Source of the DNA: Pegea sp. RAD2-039
Taxonomy: Eukaryota; Chordata; Thaliacea; Salpida; Salpidae
NCBI GenBank assembly: GCA_034620365.1
Contig: JAQGEQ010000287.1
Location: 682,001 to 746,000 of the forward strand
DNA length: 64,000 bases
Reading direction: 5' to 3'
Shown: piece after piece, positions 46,356-59,000 of the stretch
Layout: each line of letters starts with the position of its first letter
Numbering within the stretch: position 1 is the stretch's first letter
Notes under the pieces: generated by a model
The model's input: the letters and a program-made list of their open reading frames with translations, nothing else
Databases searched by the model: none
What the model was told of the DNA's origin: nothing
Position numbers and translations under genes: made by a program

Positions 46356-49300
46356 CTTTTTTCGTGCAAATTGGTTCAACCATGAATTCTTAAGAGCTGT
46401 TATAACTTTCTAGTATTAAAATTTTTATCAGGTACATATAGTTATGAGATTTCGTAGATTTCCAAAACTACACTTAATAGTATAATAGCTGAAACCTTTC
46501 TTAGTAGATGTAGCTAGTAGCACACTTTCAATATATTAGAAAGAAGATAGATACATTTAACTCACTTAAACTAACAATCGTTTCAAACACTAGAACTAGC
46601 AGAAAGCAAGTCTATTTGGAGATTAAAAACAGCTTACAATGGCATAAAACCATATGTTATATATTTAATTATGTATTTAATTATTTACTTATGTTATTTT
46701 ATAACATATGTTATGTATATAAAACCATATATATTCTTGAAAGCTTCTATCTAGAGACTCGAGTATAAATAAAAACAAGATAAGAGTCATTGTATCGAAA
46801 TCTGCAAAAAACAGTTTATTTCATAACTCTAAATATCTTGTTACTAAAATGGAAGCAAACTGAACAAGCTTTTTGTTTCAATATTTCGTTTAGTTATTCT
46901 TATTATAGATATATAAAATCCTTAAATTTCTAGCAAATTATGTCATCTTGTTTTTGTAGTCAACTTTATAGTTTCGTTATCTGATTCTGATACAATACAC
47001 TAAGCTCTCAATTTCATGATAAAGAAATTTATTTTCAAGCTTCAATCAAAATAAGTGCTTGTTTAGTTTATTGTTATCTTAATAAATAACTTAAATAACG
47101 ATGTCTTTCAAGTTATGTCTTTGAGTTGATTTTTGGCTGAACTTTGTCTAAATATTCTTTTTAAACGGTATGACAAGTAATTGTAATATATTCATAGCTA
47201 ATTTATACTCAGCTAAATCTAAGAAATTTACTAATCTGTTTACTTCTTTATAAATTTAGAAAATTAGAGTTGAAACATTAAATTTTTTTATAAATATTTC
47301 TCAACTCGATCACTTTTTATTTATTAATTATTTTTCAAAATCAATTAAAATCTATAAGTGCAGCAAAACGATACAAAAACCAATGCTAGAATTTTTATTT
47401 TTAATTTTGGAAAGTATGTATTTGCAATACAGCAAAATATAATTTAATATTAGAATATAAATATAGAGTACATTATAAAAAATTCCAGTTATGAAAGAGT
47501 ACAATAAAAAATACTACAGAAGAACAAATATGAAAGAAATAAAGCAAAAGGAAAATTATTAAGTCCTGATAATGTTTTTTTGACTGTTATATTCAAAAAA
47601 GTATACTTGGTGCTTGATGGTTATGGTCTAGCAGCTTACATCATATTCAGAAAACGATCTTTGACTGAGTGATGTTTATACTTCTCCAAAAACGTTTTCA
47701 AAACAATTTGACAAGTCTTAATATGTTGAAATATTATTACCTGATTTAAGATTTATAGTTTATCTTAATTCTTCTTAGTTATTAGTTGTCTAAAATGGCA
47801 AAAATAAAATCCAAAGTTGGTTTTCAAACAAAATAGATTGGTTTAATTACGTCTTATTAAATCGTATACTTCTGTATTTACAATAAGTATTAAGCTCTTG
47901 TTAAATACCTTGAAAAAGTCTAATTCTTTGATTATAAAAATAAACAGACCAGTGCAAAAGCAACAATTGTATTAACAAGTGCTTCAAATTTATACTCAGT
48001 ATAAAATAGGTTTTAAACAAACAAGGATTTTTTCACATAACTTTATTATGATTGGATTTTATAACCTTTCTTGAAGACTCTATTAAAAAGGTAGGTTAAA
48101 TTCAATTATCGAAACTTTAGTATATAAAAATTCATTACATTTTTAGTCAGATTATAATTATAGTAATTTTATTTTTGTAAAATTGGAATCGTCTAAACTA
48201 AGTTCGATTTATTGTAATAAAAAATTCTGATAAATTAAAAAATTTGACGTATTTCTAAGTTGCTTTCTGTTCGATTTTAGAATTCGCTATAGATTTTCTG
48301 TTCTGTATTATATTTTTCTAATGATTAAACTTATAATTTTATAATCTATGTTTTATTACCACATAACATATCTATCTAAAACATTAAAAGAGAGATTAAT
48401 CGAGAGTTATTGTTAAGTTGTCAAAATACGAAATAATAATGAATAAAAGCAGATTTTTCTAACTTTAACTTTAAGATTAACGCAGGAATAATATAATAAT
48501 AAACCAAATAAAGTATTCCATTATAAGCAATATTTTGTACAAAATGAATTACAATTGCTTGTGTTTGATTTTGATTGGACTTCTAACTTATATTTTTTAT
48601 ACAGTAAGTTTTTAAGTACTTTGAAGTTTTAGCAATAACATTAGAATGAATTTAATTTTTTCTGTTCTGGTTTGCAGGATTATTTACTTAAGCGCTATGT
48701 ATATAATGTTTTCCAAGTTTAAACAGTGTGCCCTTTTATTTGTATAATGTATAACTAGAATCTTAAATGCTCCTAGAAAAACTTGTTTTTTTGAACATAC
48801 ATTTTATGTAAGATAGTCAAAGCTTTAACTTTGAACAATAATTTATGGAGATTTAAATTGTTTACCAATCAATTTCCTAAACATTATATACTTTTGGTAC
48901 TATTATTTCTGGAATAACTCAGTTTTTTAATTTATATTTGTTACAAAACCTAGATTACAAGTTTGTTTGAAGCAACTGCTGACTATACAAAGATTTAAAT
49001 ACTAAAACTTCATATTCATTAAAACTTGAAACAATTTTTTTAAAAACTTCCAATTATGCTTGTATTTAAATTCACTTAATGCCAAACCAATGACCCGTAT
49101 GTAATCTATAAATTCTCTTTCAACCGTGAAATATCTTAAGATTTTCCACTTTATATTGAATAAATAATTTCAGATTATATTCTATAGCAACAGCAGAAAA
49201 TTGAACCGGTTTTAACTACTGTTAACATCTACAAAAAATAAAAGATTTATCTATTTAGATTTATTGTCAGATAATTACTTTAAGCAATTAAAAAGACGGT

Positions 49301-50566
49301 AGACAAGGAAAATAAACTATTTTAGATACTTTGCCCCCTAAAATCAATTGTAATTAATAGAAATAGTTTCGATAAATTTAAACAAATCATCCTTGGATTT
49401 TTTTTCAAATTTGCTACCGCACTCATACAAACATGAGGAAGATGTCATTTGCAGAATGAAAACTTTCATTGAAACAAGAAATGTTATCAGCAACTACAAA
49501 CACACAGATTCTTCTGTTAAGTTATTTATTAAAAAATAATTTCAAACAAGTTTTACAAAATTAGCAGAAAGTATTTATATTACAAAATAAAGTTCCAAAT
49601 ACATAAGCAAAGACAAAAGTTGATTTAACATCGAATAAGTTTGCAATATAATTACGATAACACATAAGTTAGTGAACAAAATATTTGAAGAATAATGCTA
49701 ATTACAACAAACTATAAAATTATTTAAAAAATAGTGTAATTATTCAAAAGAGTAAACTTATATAATAGTATCAAATATAGTTAGTTAAATTTAAACTGCA
49801 TAAAGTTTTATACAATTTTAATGTTCAAGATAAATGTTTTATACAAAATTTGTGTCAAGTTTTGAAGTTATTCAATGCTATAAAACAAATAGGAAATGTC
49901 AACAAGATTGTACAACATTTCCTACGAACAAAATATGAACGAAGCATAAAATCACATCACTGAATTTTTCACTAACAAAAAACCCAATATAAGGCAGCTC
50001 AGTGCTCAACTAAGTACCAATTCAAAAATGATTTTAAAGTTCAATTAGACTGGTTAAAACGATCACATAGTGATTAGTATTAATATATACATTGCAACTT
50101 TTTTATACTAAAACGTAATTAAGAAAAGAAAAAAAACTAGTCAATGAAAAATATACTTGTGTATAATTTAAAGATATAGGTTTGAATGAATGCAATACAC
50201 TTTATGTTTTTATAAAATATCCATTAAAAAATAGATTATTTATGATAAAATTTAGGAGATGTATGAGGTATTAGTTTTGTTGTGTCACTATGTGAAACAA
50301 ATGTACCAATAATAAAAGGAAACTAACTCTAAGTAATAAATAAATGACTTTTACATAATCTCTAATAGCAGTGAATTACTACAGAACCACAATTAAAAAA
50401 AATTAAATGAAAACTGATTTCTGATGAGATTTTTAAAACCAATATGACCTTAGCTATGAAAAGTTTATAAATAGTCAATTTATCAATTATATAGTTAGGA
50501 AAAAAGGGTAAAGTAAACTTTAACTAAGTATATTGAAAAACTTTGTAAAATAAACCTACTTCAATT
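46216..50566. other. 4.3-kb AT-rich gene desert
   Basis: No gene supported. It contains the ATTT microsatellite at 46318-46355 and otherwise featureless AT-rich DNA, including the 3' flank of the sulfotransferase gene. Confidence 0.5.
46318..46355. repeat. (ATTT)n microsatellite
   Basis: About nine uninterrupted ATTT units, immediately downstream of SINE copy 2; possibly a degenerate SINE tail. Confidence 0.85.
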
Positions 50567-51562
50567 TTATATAATAGAAAGTTTCTTTTTCAGGTTTTTA
50601 AAAAGAGCAATAACAAAATAATAAAAATCATAATCATAATGCATTCTACTTCTTAAAACACCTATAGCCTTTTCAGAGAGTTTTTTCTTACCAATAGTAC
50701 TTGTATTTTTCCTATTAGAATCTTGTAAAAACTCGTTGTATACTTCAGTTACACCAGTAAAGTGTTGAGGTAAAAGCTTTTCAAAAACTTTTAAGCTTCC
50801 TTCAAAATCTTCTAAGATTCCAACCGCTATATAATTATCCAAGACATTCATCTTTGCTCTCCTTAATGCTTCTCCACTTGGAATTCTACAAAATGCTTCT
50901 TGCCCACAGAAATAAGGAATCATATACCATAACCCAGTTGTCATACATTCAGTATGATTCTTTAAGACACAATCATTAATATTCATATAACGATCATTAT
51001 CAGTTAATCCAGCTTGTCTTCCTTGGTTATTTATCATGTCACCAAATCTTTTAAAATGATAGTTTGAAGAAAACCGTTCAATTGGATCTCGAATTAAGTT
51101 TATATAAACTGGAGATAAAAGACCAAACTTACGAAAGTTAATATAATGAATATGTCTTGAATATAGCATAGGAGATGCAATTGAGTTGATCAATCTAATC
51201 TCCTCTATGAGATAATTTAGCTTTGGTCTGGTGTCATTAGATAAAGGTGAGAGATAAAAATTAAATGCATTTTTTTTGGATAAAACGCGAATAATGTTTT
51301 GCATTGTACGGCTTCCACATTTTCCCACTCGATTATAAACTACTCTGCTGAGAAAGTTTTCTGAGCTCAGAACAGTTTCAGTATTTAAATTTACATCAAT
51401 ACGATCTATTAAAGTTTTATAATCATCATTTAATTCTGCACTTTTTTTAGTTTGGCTCCAGAATCCATTTCTTTTCCATAACCAAACTCCTGAAAGTATG
51501 AAACATAGAGGGAACATCAAAACAAGGAGAATACTCTTAGATTTTCTTAATGACACCATCAT
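50567..51562 (-). CDS. UST: Uronyl 2-O-sulfotransferase (dermatan/chondroitin sulfate)
   Basis: Intron-less coding region, 331 residues. It is a type II membrane protein: short basic N-terminus, then a hydrophobic anchor at about 10-29 (SILLVLMFPLCFILSGVWLW), a stem and the lumenal catalytic domain. The 5'-phosphosulfate loop is VVYNRVGKCGSRT (74-86) and the 3'-phosphate site is NLIRDPIERFSSNYHF (155-170). Two histidines in YSRHIHYINF (134-143) correspond to the catalytic His pair of 2-O-sulfotransferases. DINECIL-like NINDCVL and YFCGQEAFCR with paired cysteines are typical of UST rather than HS2ST. It transfers sulfate from PAPS to C2 of uronic acid in the Golgi. Start: the first of two AT-rich-context ATGs, giving the usual short cytosolic tail. 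A 5' leader intron is likely (CTATTGTAG upstream). Confidence 0.93.
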   Translation of the reverse strand: MMVSLRKSKSILLVLMFPLCFILSGVWLWKRNGFWSQTKKSAELNDDYKTLIDRIDVNLNTETVLSSENFLSRVVYNRVGKCGSRTMQNIIRVLSKKNAFNFYLSPLSNDTRPKLNYLIEEIRLINSIASPMLYSRHIHYINFRKFGLLSPVYINLIRDPIERFSSNYHFKRFGDMINNQGRQAGLTDNDRYMNINDCVLKNHTECMTTGLWYMIPYFCGQEAFCRIPSGEALRRAKMNVLDNYIAVGILEDFEGSLKVFEKLLPQHFTGVTEVYNEFLQDSNRKNTSTIGKKKLSEKAIGVLRSRMHYDYDFYYFVIALFKNLKKKLSII

Positions 51563-52618
51563 AAAACTTGAAAAATTGATATCTACAATAGAAAATAGTT
51601 TTTAAAATATTAGAGTGATAATAAGCAATTAAAATACTTATTTATAACATATTTTTGTTAAATAATTAAGAAAACTAAACTAGTTAAAGTTGAAAAAATC
51701 AATGTTTTATTTCTCAATGCTATCTACAAACATATTTAAACTTTTAGAGGTAAAAGCTTAATTATATGAACAACACATCGTAATTCTTATGAAATAATTT
51801 GAACAAAGCATAATAAAAACCTTTTTTGCCAGTTATAATACATTCATCTACATTTCATAAGGTGTCATTTAGTTTTATATACTTAATTAAATCACAATAA
51901 CAAATTTTTAGTTAGAAGAATTATTCACAACTTAATCACAAGGTTCATTGAACTAGCTGAATTACAAGCATTTCATACTTGGCTAATAATGTTGTTTATG
52001 TTATGGAAGAAAACATTGTGTTTTTCGCCCATTGATATTTCAATCAAGGCACAAATAATAAAACGTTCTTTTTTTCAGATTAAAATTTCAGATTAAATAA
52101 AAAAATGTCAACTCACTTTATACACTGTAATTATAACAATAACTTGCTTACGTCGAGTACAGCCATGCTGAATATAATAGATAGTGCTTACTTAAAATGC
52201 TATCATGTAACATTTCAGCAAGCAGTAAATACAGGGAAGGTATTGATGAATTTAGTAGTATAGCTCAAGCTTTCATTACTAATTATTAGTACAAACAAAA
52301 TTCTCTTACTTTATTAATACATCTTTTAAATTTTATCTAGGTAAACTGCTGCATTATAATCTACCCTTGCATTATCTAAAAAACCTCTGATCTCATTAGA
52401 CACTGATTTATAGAAGCAAAGTTGTTATTACTTACTGCTTGTAATTAAGTATAACCATACATAGTTGTTCATAAACTTTAATAATAATATATACATTAGA
52501 AATTAAAAACATAGCGCTATTGTTAGGGCACATTTACACAAGGCTGGTGACTGGCAAGCGAGCTTTCTAATTTCGAATGTAAGTCATATACATAATATAT
52601 ATTACATGATAGTGCATG
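51563..52618. other. Upstream flank of UST
   Basis: About 1 kb of AT-rich DNA between UST and the LINE fragment; must hold the UST promoter. Nothing else supported. Confidence 0.5.
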
Positions 52619-53345
52619 AATGCCATATCAAGTTAGTGATATCAAAAAAATCGAATCTGTTCAGGCCACATTTACAAGATTAGCATGTAGGAAACTTAAT
52701 ATTAAATATGATAGTTATAAACATCGTCTCAGTCTCTTCAATTTAGATACTTTGGAAATCCGACGGATTAAATACGACTTAATTCTTATTTTTAGAATTA
52801 TCCACAATTTAATTAACATTCAGTTTGATGATTTCTTTCCTTTTAGTCCTTCCTTCAAGTTATATCAGCTCAGACGACACACATTACACCTTAATGAGCT
52901 TATATCACCTAGTACATTGGTCAGAGTAAATTGTTTCTCATACCGTACAATTAACACATGGAACCAGCTGCCATCAGACATTGCCATGTCGAAGTCACTC
53001 GCATTGTTCAAGCAGAAGTTGAACCGTTATAATATTGCCAACATTGTCATTTCTAAACTGTGATTTTTTTTCTCTTTCTTATATTATTAACATTCTATGT
53101 AAATGTTCACTATTATATGCTTTGAGTGATATCGAAATACTATGTGTTACATCTTTTACTTTCTATATTTTTGACTAAATAGATGTTATTCGTAAGAATG
53201 TGTGTTAGCGAGAGGTGCTTTCTTTATTTCTTAGCTACTGCTTGAGTACATGTTGTTCATTGAAGCAGGAATTTCTTGTGAACAAGCTTTTGTGTCGTTT
53301 ATTGGTATCTGATATTATCAATAAACGTCCAGTAGCAAGTTTTTA
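52619..53345 (+). mobile_element. 5'-truncated CR1-type LINE with intact reverse transcriptase C-terminus
   Basis: A 147-codon frame (52620-53063) is the C-terminal end of a CR1-type ORF2: IKKIESVQATFTRLACRKLN, LSLFNLDTLEIRRIKYDLIL, RIIHNLINIQFDDFF, YRTINTWNQLPSDI and FKQKLNRYN, in the usual order. Upstream of about 52619 the similarity stops, so the copy is 5'-truncated. A 3' UTR follows, including ATAGATGTTATTCGTAAGAA and GTTAGCGAGAGGTGC shared with the copies at 28.5 and 32.8 kb. The 3' end after 53222 differs from theirs. The uninterrupted frame suggests a young insertion. Confidence 0.8.
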
Positions 53346-56022
53346 ATCCATTATAATAATTAGAATTACAAAAGTAGCTGTAATAAGTAAATTCCAGCTA
53401 TATACGGACTAAAAAGGAAGTAAAAATTTGCCAATTTATGGACACAGCACTCAGAGGTAGATAAAAAGATATAAACTGACATTTAGTCTATGCCTTAAAA
53501 AGAATGATGCGTCAAACAGCTCTATCCGAGCTAGCAGTGGACGAAATTACTCACCAAGGTGGCTTTAACAAAATACTACGACTCTAGGTAACTTTTATGT
53601 TGAAAGCGATTTTAAAACGAGTTTAAAACGGTTTTAAACCCTTAAAAACCTTTAAAACGGTTAACGCGGGAAATTTTGTGAGTTGTTCATTAATATTTGC
53701 CATTATCCATTAACAGTCCGTATTTGATAGCAAATTTTTTTAGACGCTAAAGATGCAGCCATAATTAGTAACAGAATATGATTTACTCAAATTGAAAATA
53801 CACTAATTGCTGTTTATGTAATCTTTTAATGTTGTTTTATATGACTTTCGTTATAGTTCACCCAAAAATTTGTTGATGGCTAACTGATTATCCATTCGAG
53901 CAAACCTTTTTTCAATTTTATTATACAAAGGTGGACCTTATTGCGCATTTGGTTAAATAGACTAAAAATATCACACCATTATTGCTGACAAAAAATATCG
54001 CAAACAATAACAGTATTTATAGTAAGATCATTGCTAAGTAGCAAATCATCTGCCACTTGATAGTATATTAGAATATGACGATAATAGAATGAACATTTAT
54101 TTTTTCAACGCGTGGCTGGGAGTTACAAATTCGACAGCTCCCGTAGCTAACAAAAATCAAGTGAGCAAAGACATAATTGAAAAACCTTAGATACCATAAT
54201 TTGAAATTAAAAAAAGGAAGTATGTAGAAGCATAAGTAAAATATAAATTATAAACCAAAAATGAAAAATAGAAAAAGAAAGTGAGGTAACTAGCAGTGTT
54301 ACATATTACTTGTTAGGAAAATTAATTAAGTCTTCTTTTTTTATAAAAAAATTTAACAGATGTGATCGATTTTGGTGGGGTAATGAAATCAGGAAGGAAA
54401 TTCAAAACCTTAGTTAATATAGTTTCTTAAGTTCTTAAATTACATTACTGATATTTTCATACTAGTACTAGATGTTCGTACTAGATGTTTTTATAATAGT
54501 ACACCTTTAAGTTTCATTATTTTCAATATACTCATTATAGTTCTTAGTTTTTTCAAAGTAAACGGATCAAAATAGGTAGCATAATAATTACTATTTTTAT
54601 TTTGTTGTCATCCTTATGTTACTGGTTTACAAACCCAAGGTCAATACCTTTTCATTAAATACATTATATGTAAATTGTAAAAAAGACTTTATCAGTCTTG
54701 TAATTGCTATTAAAAATAAATATTATTTACAATAAAAATTAACAATTTTTTCCTTGCAAAATAAGTAACATCTTATTTTTAGTTTAATCATACAATAATT
54801 ACGAGATATTTCACTTTATTATATAGTCAAACAAACTCTTAAAAAATTTGAAGATTTATATATTTATAATTTACTTTTAAATTAATATATTTATTTTTCT
54901 TACCGTTTGGTTTCGTCTATTATTTATTTTCCAGTAAACTTTTGTAAAAATTTGCAAAAATCTATTTTGAATAGTTTTTTTTTTGATATTAAAACTAGGT
55001 AGAAATGTCTAAATGAAATTTTAATAGTACATAATTAAGTTTTAAGATTTAGGTTTTTAATTTTTTTGATGTCTTACTAATCTCACTTATTTTTTCTGCG
55101 GTGACGCCATTTCTGACGCCATAAAATTTCGACTCTTTGGTAGTGGTTTTTTAGGTACATTTTTACAATTCAAGAAATAACTGAAAATAGAATCTATCAT
55201 ATGAGCATTGCAGATTAACTAGGATTTTATTTGATAAAAGTTTAGTTTAATTAAGCAATTTTGAATCATATTTTTACTTTTAAGTTAGTTTAATCTTCTT
55301 AAAATTAATTGTTTAAAATATAACAATCCTTTTTTATAGATTTTGAAACAATTATAGACTTAAAGATCTTTAATTATTTTATTTCAGTATAAAATTAGAA
55401 TTTATTTATTTGTACTATATGATTAAATAAAAAAATAAAATTCATTTTTGACATTTAGCCTAGACTATGTATGATTGAAGATATCAATTTTTATAGCTTT
55501 TGTAAATATAAAGTAAAATATAGAAATGGTCTAGAAAAAATTAAAATTTTCAAACTTCAATATTTCTTTGTTATATAAAAATAAATTATAAGGTTTTAGT
55601 ATTTTTTCAAATCATTTTATGACAACTTCAAGTTTTGTTTGGTTATTGCATATTTATCTATTTGTGATTATTATTAATTTAATAAGCTAATATAATATAC
55701 AATTCTGCTTGTGCCTTTTTGTATATAAATGTTTTTTTTTGGTTTAGCATATTATTTATCAGCTACAAATTTAATTATTTTTTGAGATAATTTTATCATT
55801 AATATAAAATATATTCACTTGTCATAAATTTTTGTATATTATTAGTATTTCTTAAATCTTTATTGTTATAATTTCAAATATATATTTTTTCTTTATTATG
55901 ATTATCATAAGATAACACCATTTTTATTACTTATATCTTCATATATAAATCTTATTAATATAATAACTTTTTATTTAGGTACAAATATCATCAAAAGTTT
56001 ATATTTACTATTTTTTGATAAT
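53346..56022. other. 2.7-kb AT-rich stretch upstream of SF3B1
   Basis: No gene supported. Around 53600-53660 there is a cluster of TTTAAAACG-like short repeats. The right end should hold the SF3B1 promoter; an AG at 55978 may be a 5' UTR acceptor. Confidence 0.5.
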
Positions 56023-59000
56023 ATGGCTAGCCGAGATGATTATGTAAATGAAATAGAAGCCATACAAAAAAGAAAAGCTGAACTTGTTCAAGAAAGTAAT
56101 GGAAAGGATGATAAAGGTAAAGCAGAACCTCAGAATGAAGCTTCTAGTAGAATAAAGCTTGGTGGACAAGGGTTTTATGATCAAGATATTTATGGAGGAA
56201 CAAAAAGCAAATTTGCTGGATATGTAACTTCTATTGCCCCTAATGAACAGGTATTTTTTCATTCTATTCTTCTACTTGATAGAAGTTTAATAAATTTCAT
56301 AAATATAATATACTTGTAATATTAGATGTTTATTATAAGTCAATAAAATTTTAAACTTGAAATATAATCCTATTAAATGTCTTGAATTATTTTAGTCAGT
56401 GGTTGTATGCTTTTTTGATCTAAAAACTTTTCTTAAGCTTTGTCTATATCTGTAAATTCAATATTAATAATATATATATACTAACATTGTAAGAATAAGA
56501 AAACACTCACGTGTAATTTAACCTAAATTAATTTGTGAGATCTGTGAGCATTTAGATGAACTTAGAGTAAAAGCATTTATATATGAATCTTGTATTTTAT
56601 TTGAATTTATTATTTTAAGAAGCTTTGACTTCATATTTAAAATTATATATTATTTCTGATTTCTATGTTAAAAGCTTGACAATATTAAAAGTATAGGCTT
56701 CAGTTTCTTTAGTATATTTAACACTTTGTTTTATTGATTTTTATTAAACAATAACTTTATTTGTTTACTTTCATATTGTTATAAAATATTTTTACGCTTA
56801 TGAATATTAAGTAGTTGTAAGTAAACTTGATAAAAATTGATTTGTCTTTCAAACAAATAATTTGTAGCCTTTTTTAAAGCTATCAAAATATACTTCCTAA
56901 ATTCAAAATTATGTTCTAAATGATGGTAAACTTTTGAAATATTTAGGAAGAAGAAGAGGAAGAAGATGAAAATACAGATAGAGCTCCTTTGTTGAGTAAA
57001 AGAACAAGTTACAATGCTCCAGTTGCTTTACTAAACGCAGTTCCTCATGTGAGTACCTCTAACTTGAAATTAAATCTATTTTGTGTCAATTTGAGAAGAT
57101 TTAAAAAGAATGAAAGAATTTATGAGTTTAAAAAATTGTAATTTGAAAAAATTTTCGATGATTTGATATTCAAAGTTGAAAATAATTAAATTCAGGCGCA
57201 AGATGTGGATCCTTTTGCTGAAACTAGAGTCCAACCAATCATCAATAGAGAAGATCCTTACAAAAGACATCGATTTCGAAGAGAGATCTCTCCTGAAAGA
57301 GTTGATCCCTTTGCTGATGGAGGAAAAACTCCTGATCCAACTAAGGTTCAATTTAAAGATGTGATGAAGTATCAGGTCCGTTGATGGAACTTCTACTTCG
57401 GCCACCTCTAACCACTTTGTGTTTAGTCTTTATCCAAAGAACATGTTGAGCTGAAACGAAAAGTTGCAGATCAGTTGAAGTCAGGGGAGCTCACTAAACC
57501 TCCTCCAGTTTCTAACAAGAAGAGGAGGTAGGTAGTTTGTAATTTCTCACTTATTTTCTAATCTTCTCTCATTTGTAGATGGGACGCCAATCCACCCTCG
57601 TCCTCCAAAAAACGAGTATTTGAACAAGGTGAAACCCCGGCCCACACGCCCATGACTAATAGATGGGATGAGACCCCGGGCCGTTTAAAGGGCAGTGAAA
57701 CACCAGGAGCCATAGTTACACCTGGACCAAGTACAAGAGCGTGGGCTGAAACACCTGGACACGCGACTCCGGGCGCGATTACTCCTGGACGCGGTACCCC
57801 AGCAGTAGGAACAACTCCTGGAGGGACCCCAAGTGTGAGGAAAAATCGTTGGGACGAAACCCCAAAGACAGAACGTGAAACACCTGGCCGTGCTATGGGC
57901 TGGGCTGAAACTCCTGGACGTTTGGACAGAGGTGATGAGAGTGTCCGTGATACTCCTGGGGCGAGTAAACGCAAGTCGAGATGGGATTTGACACCAGCAG
58001 CTGCTACCCCTGGTCATCAAACTCCATCAGTATCTGCATCTGCATTCACTCCTGGAGGAACTCCAAGTACTTTTACTCCTAAATCGTCCATGACAACTCC
58101 CAGAGGTGCTACTCCATCGATGTTTACTCCTTCGGGTGTCACTCCGATTGGTAGTAAAGCGGTTGGCTTGGCAACGCCATCGGCTAATCAGCTGATGTCG
58201 ATGACTCCTGAACAACTACAGGTCAAGAAGTGTTTCCAAATATATTTCTGGAAATTTTCTGATTTTTGTTTTTATGAAACAGGCATGGCGTTGGGAACGC
58301 GAGATTGATGAGCGAAATCGTCCTCTGACTGATGAGGAGCTGGACACGATGTTTCCCGAAGGATACAAAGTCCTGACACCTCCATCTACTTACATTCCTA
58401 TTCACACACCTGCTCGCAAAATCACTGCCACACCAACACCGATGTCAGGTCAATCCGGGTTTCACATTCAAGTTGAAGATCGCTCCATGAAAGGTTCGTA
58501 GTTGATGAGATTCGATGACGTCATCAATCACGTCATGATTGCTCAGGAATTACTGATCAACCGAGCGGAAACTTGCCGTTCTTGAAACCCGATGACATTC
58601 AGTACTTCGACAAGTTACTCACAGAAGTCGATGAAGAAACTCTCTCACCTGAAGAACAGAAAGAGCGAAAGATCATGAAGTTGCTCCTTAAGATTAAAAA
58701 TGGAACTCCCCCGATGAGAAAGAGCGCTCTGCGTCAGGTAACCAAGTGATGACGTCATATTGTGAATTGTTCTGATTGGTGCATTTAGGTGACAGATAAA
58801 TCTCGCGAATTAGGAGCAGGACCTCTCTTCAATCAGATTCTACCTCTGTTGATGTCTCCGACTCTTGAAGATCAAGAAAGACATCTTCTTGTTAAAGTAA
58901 AAGCATCTTTTGATCATCAATAAAGTTCTCAAGTCCATTTTGTTTAGGTCATTGACCGGATATTGTACAAATTAGATGATTTAGTTCGGCCCTATGTCCA

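Noticed and set aside
57558..58215. Antisense open frames inside SF3B1 exon 5
   Set aside because: They are shadows of the TP-rich repeat coding sequence; the plus frame is unmistakable SF3B1.
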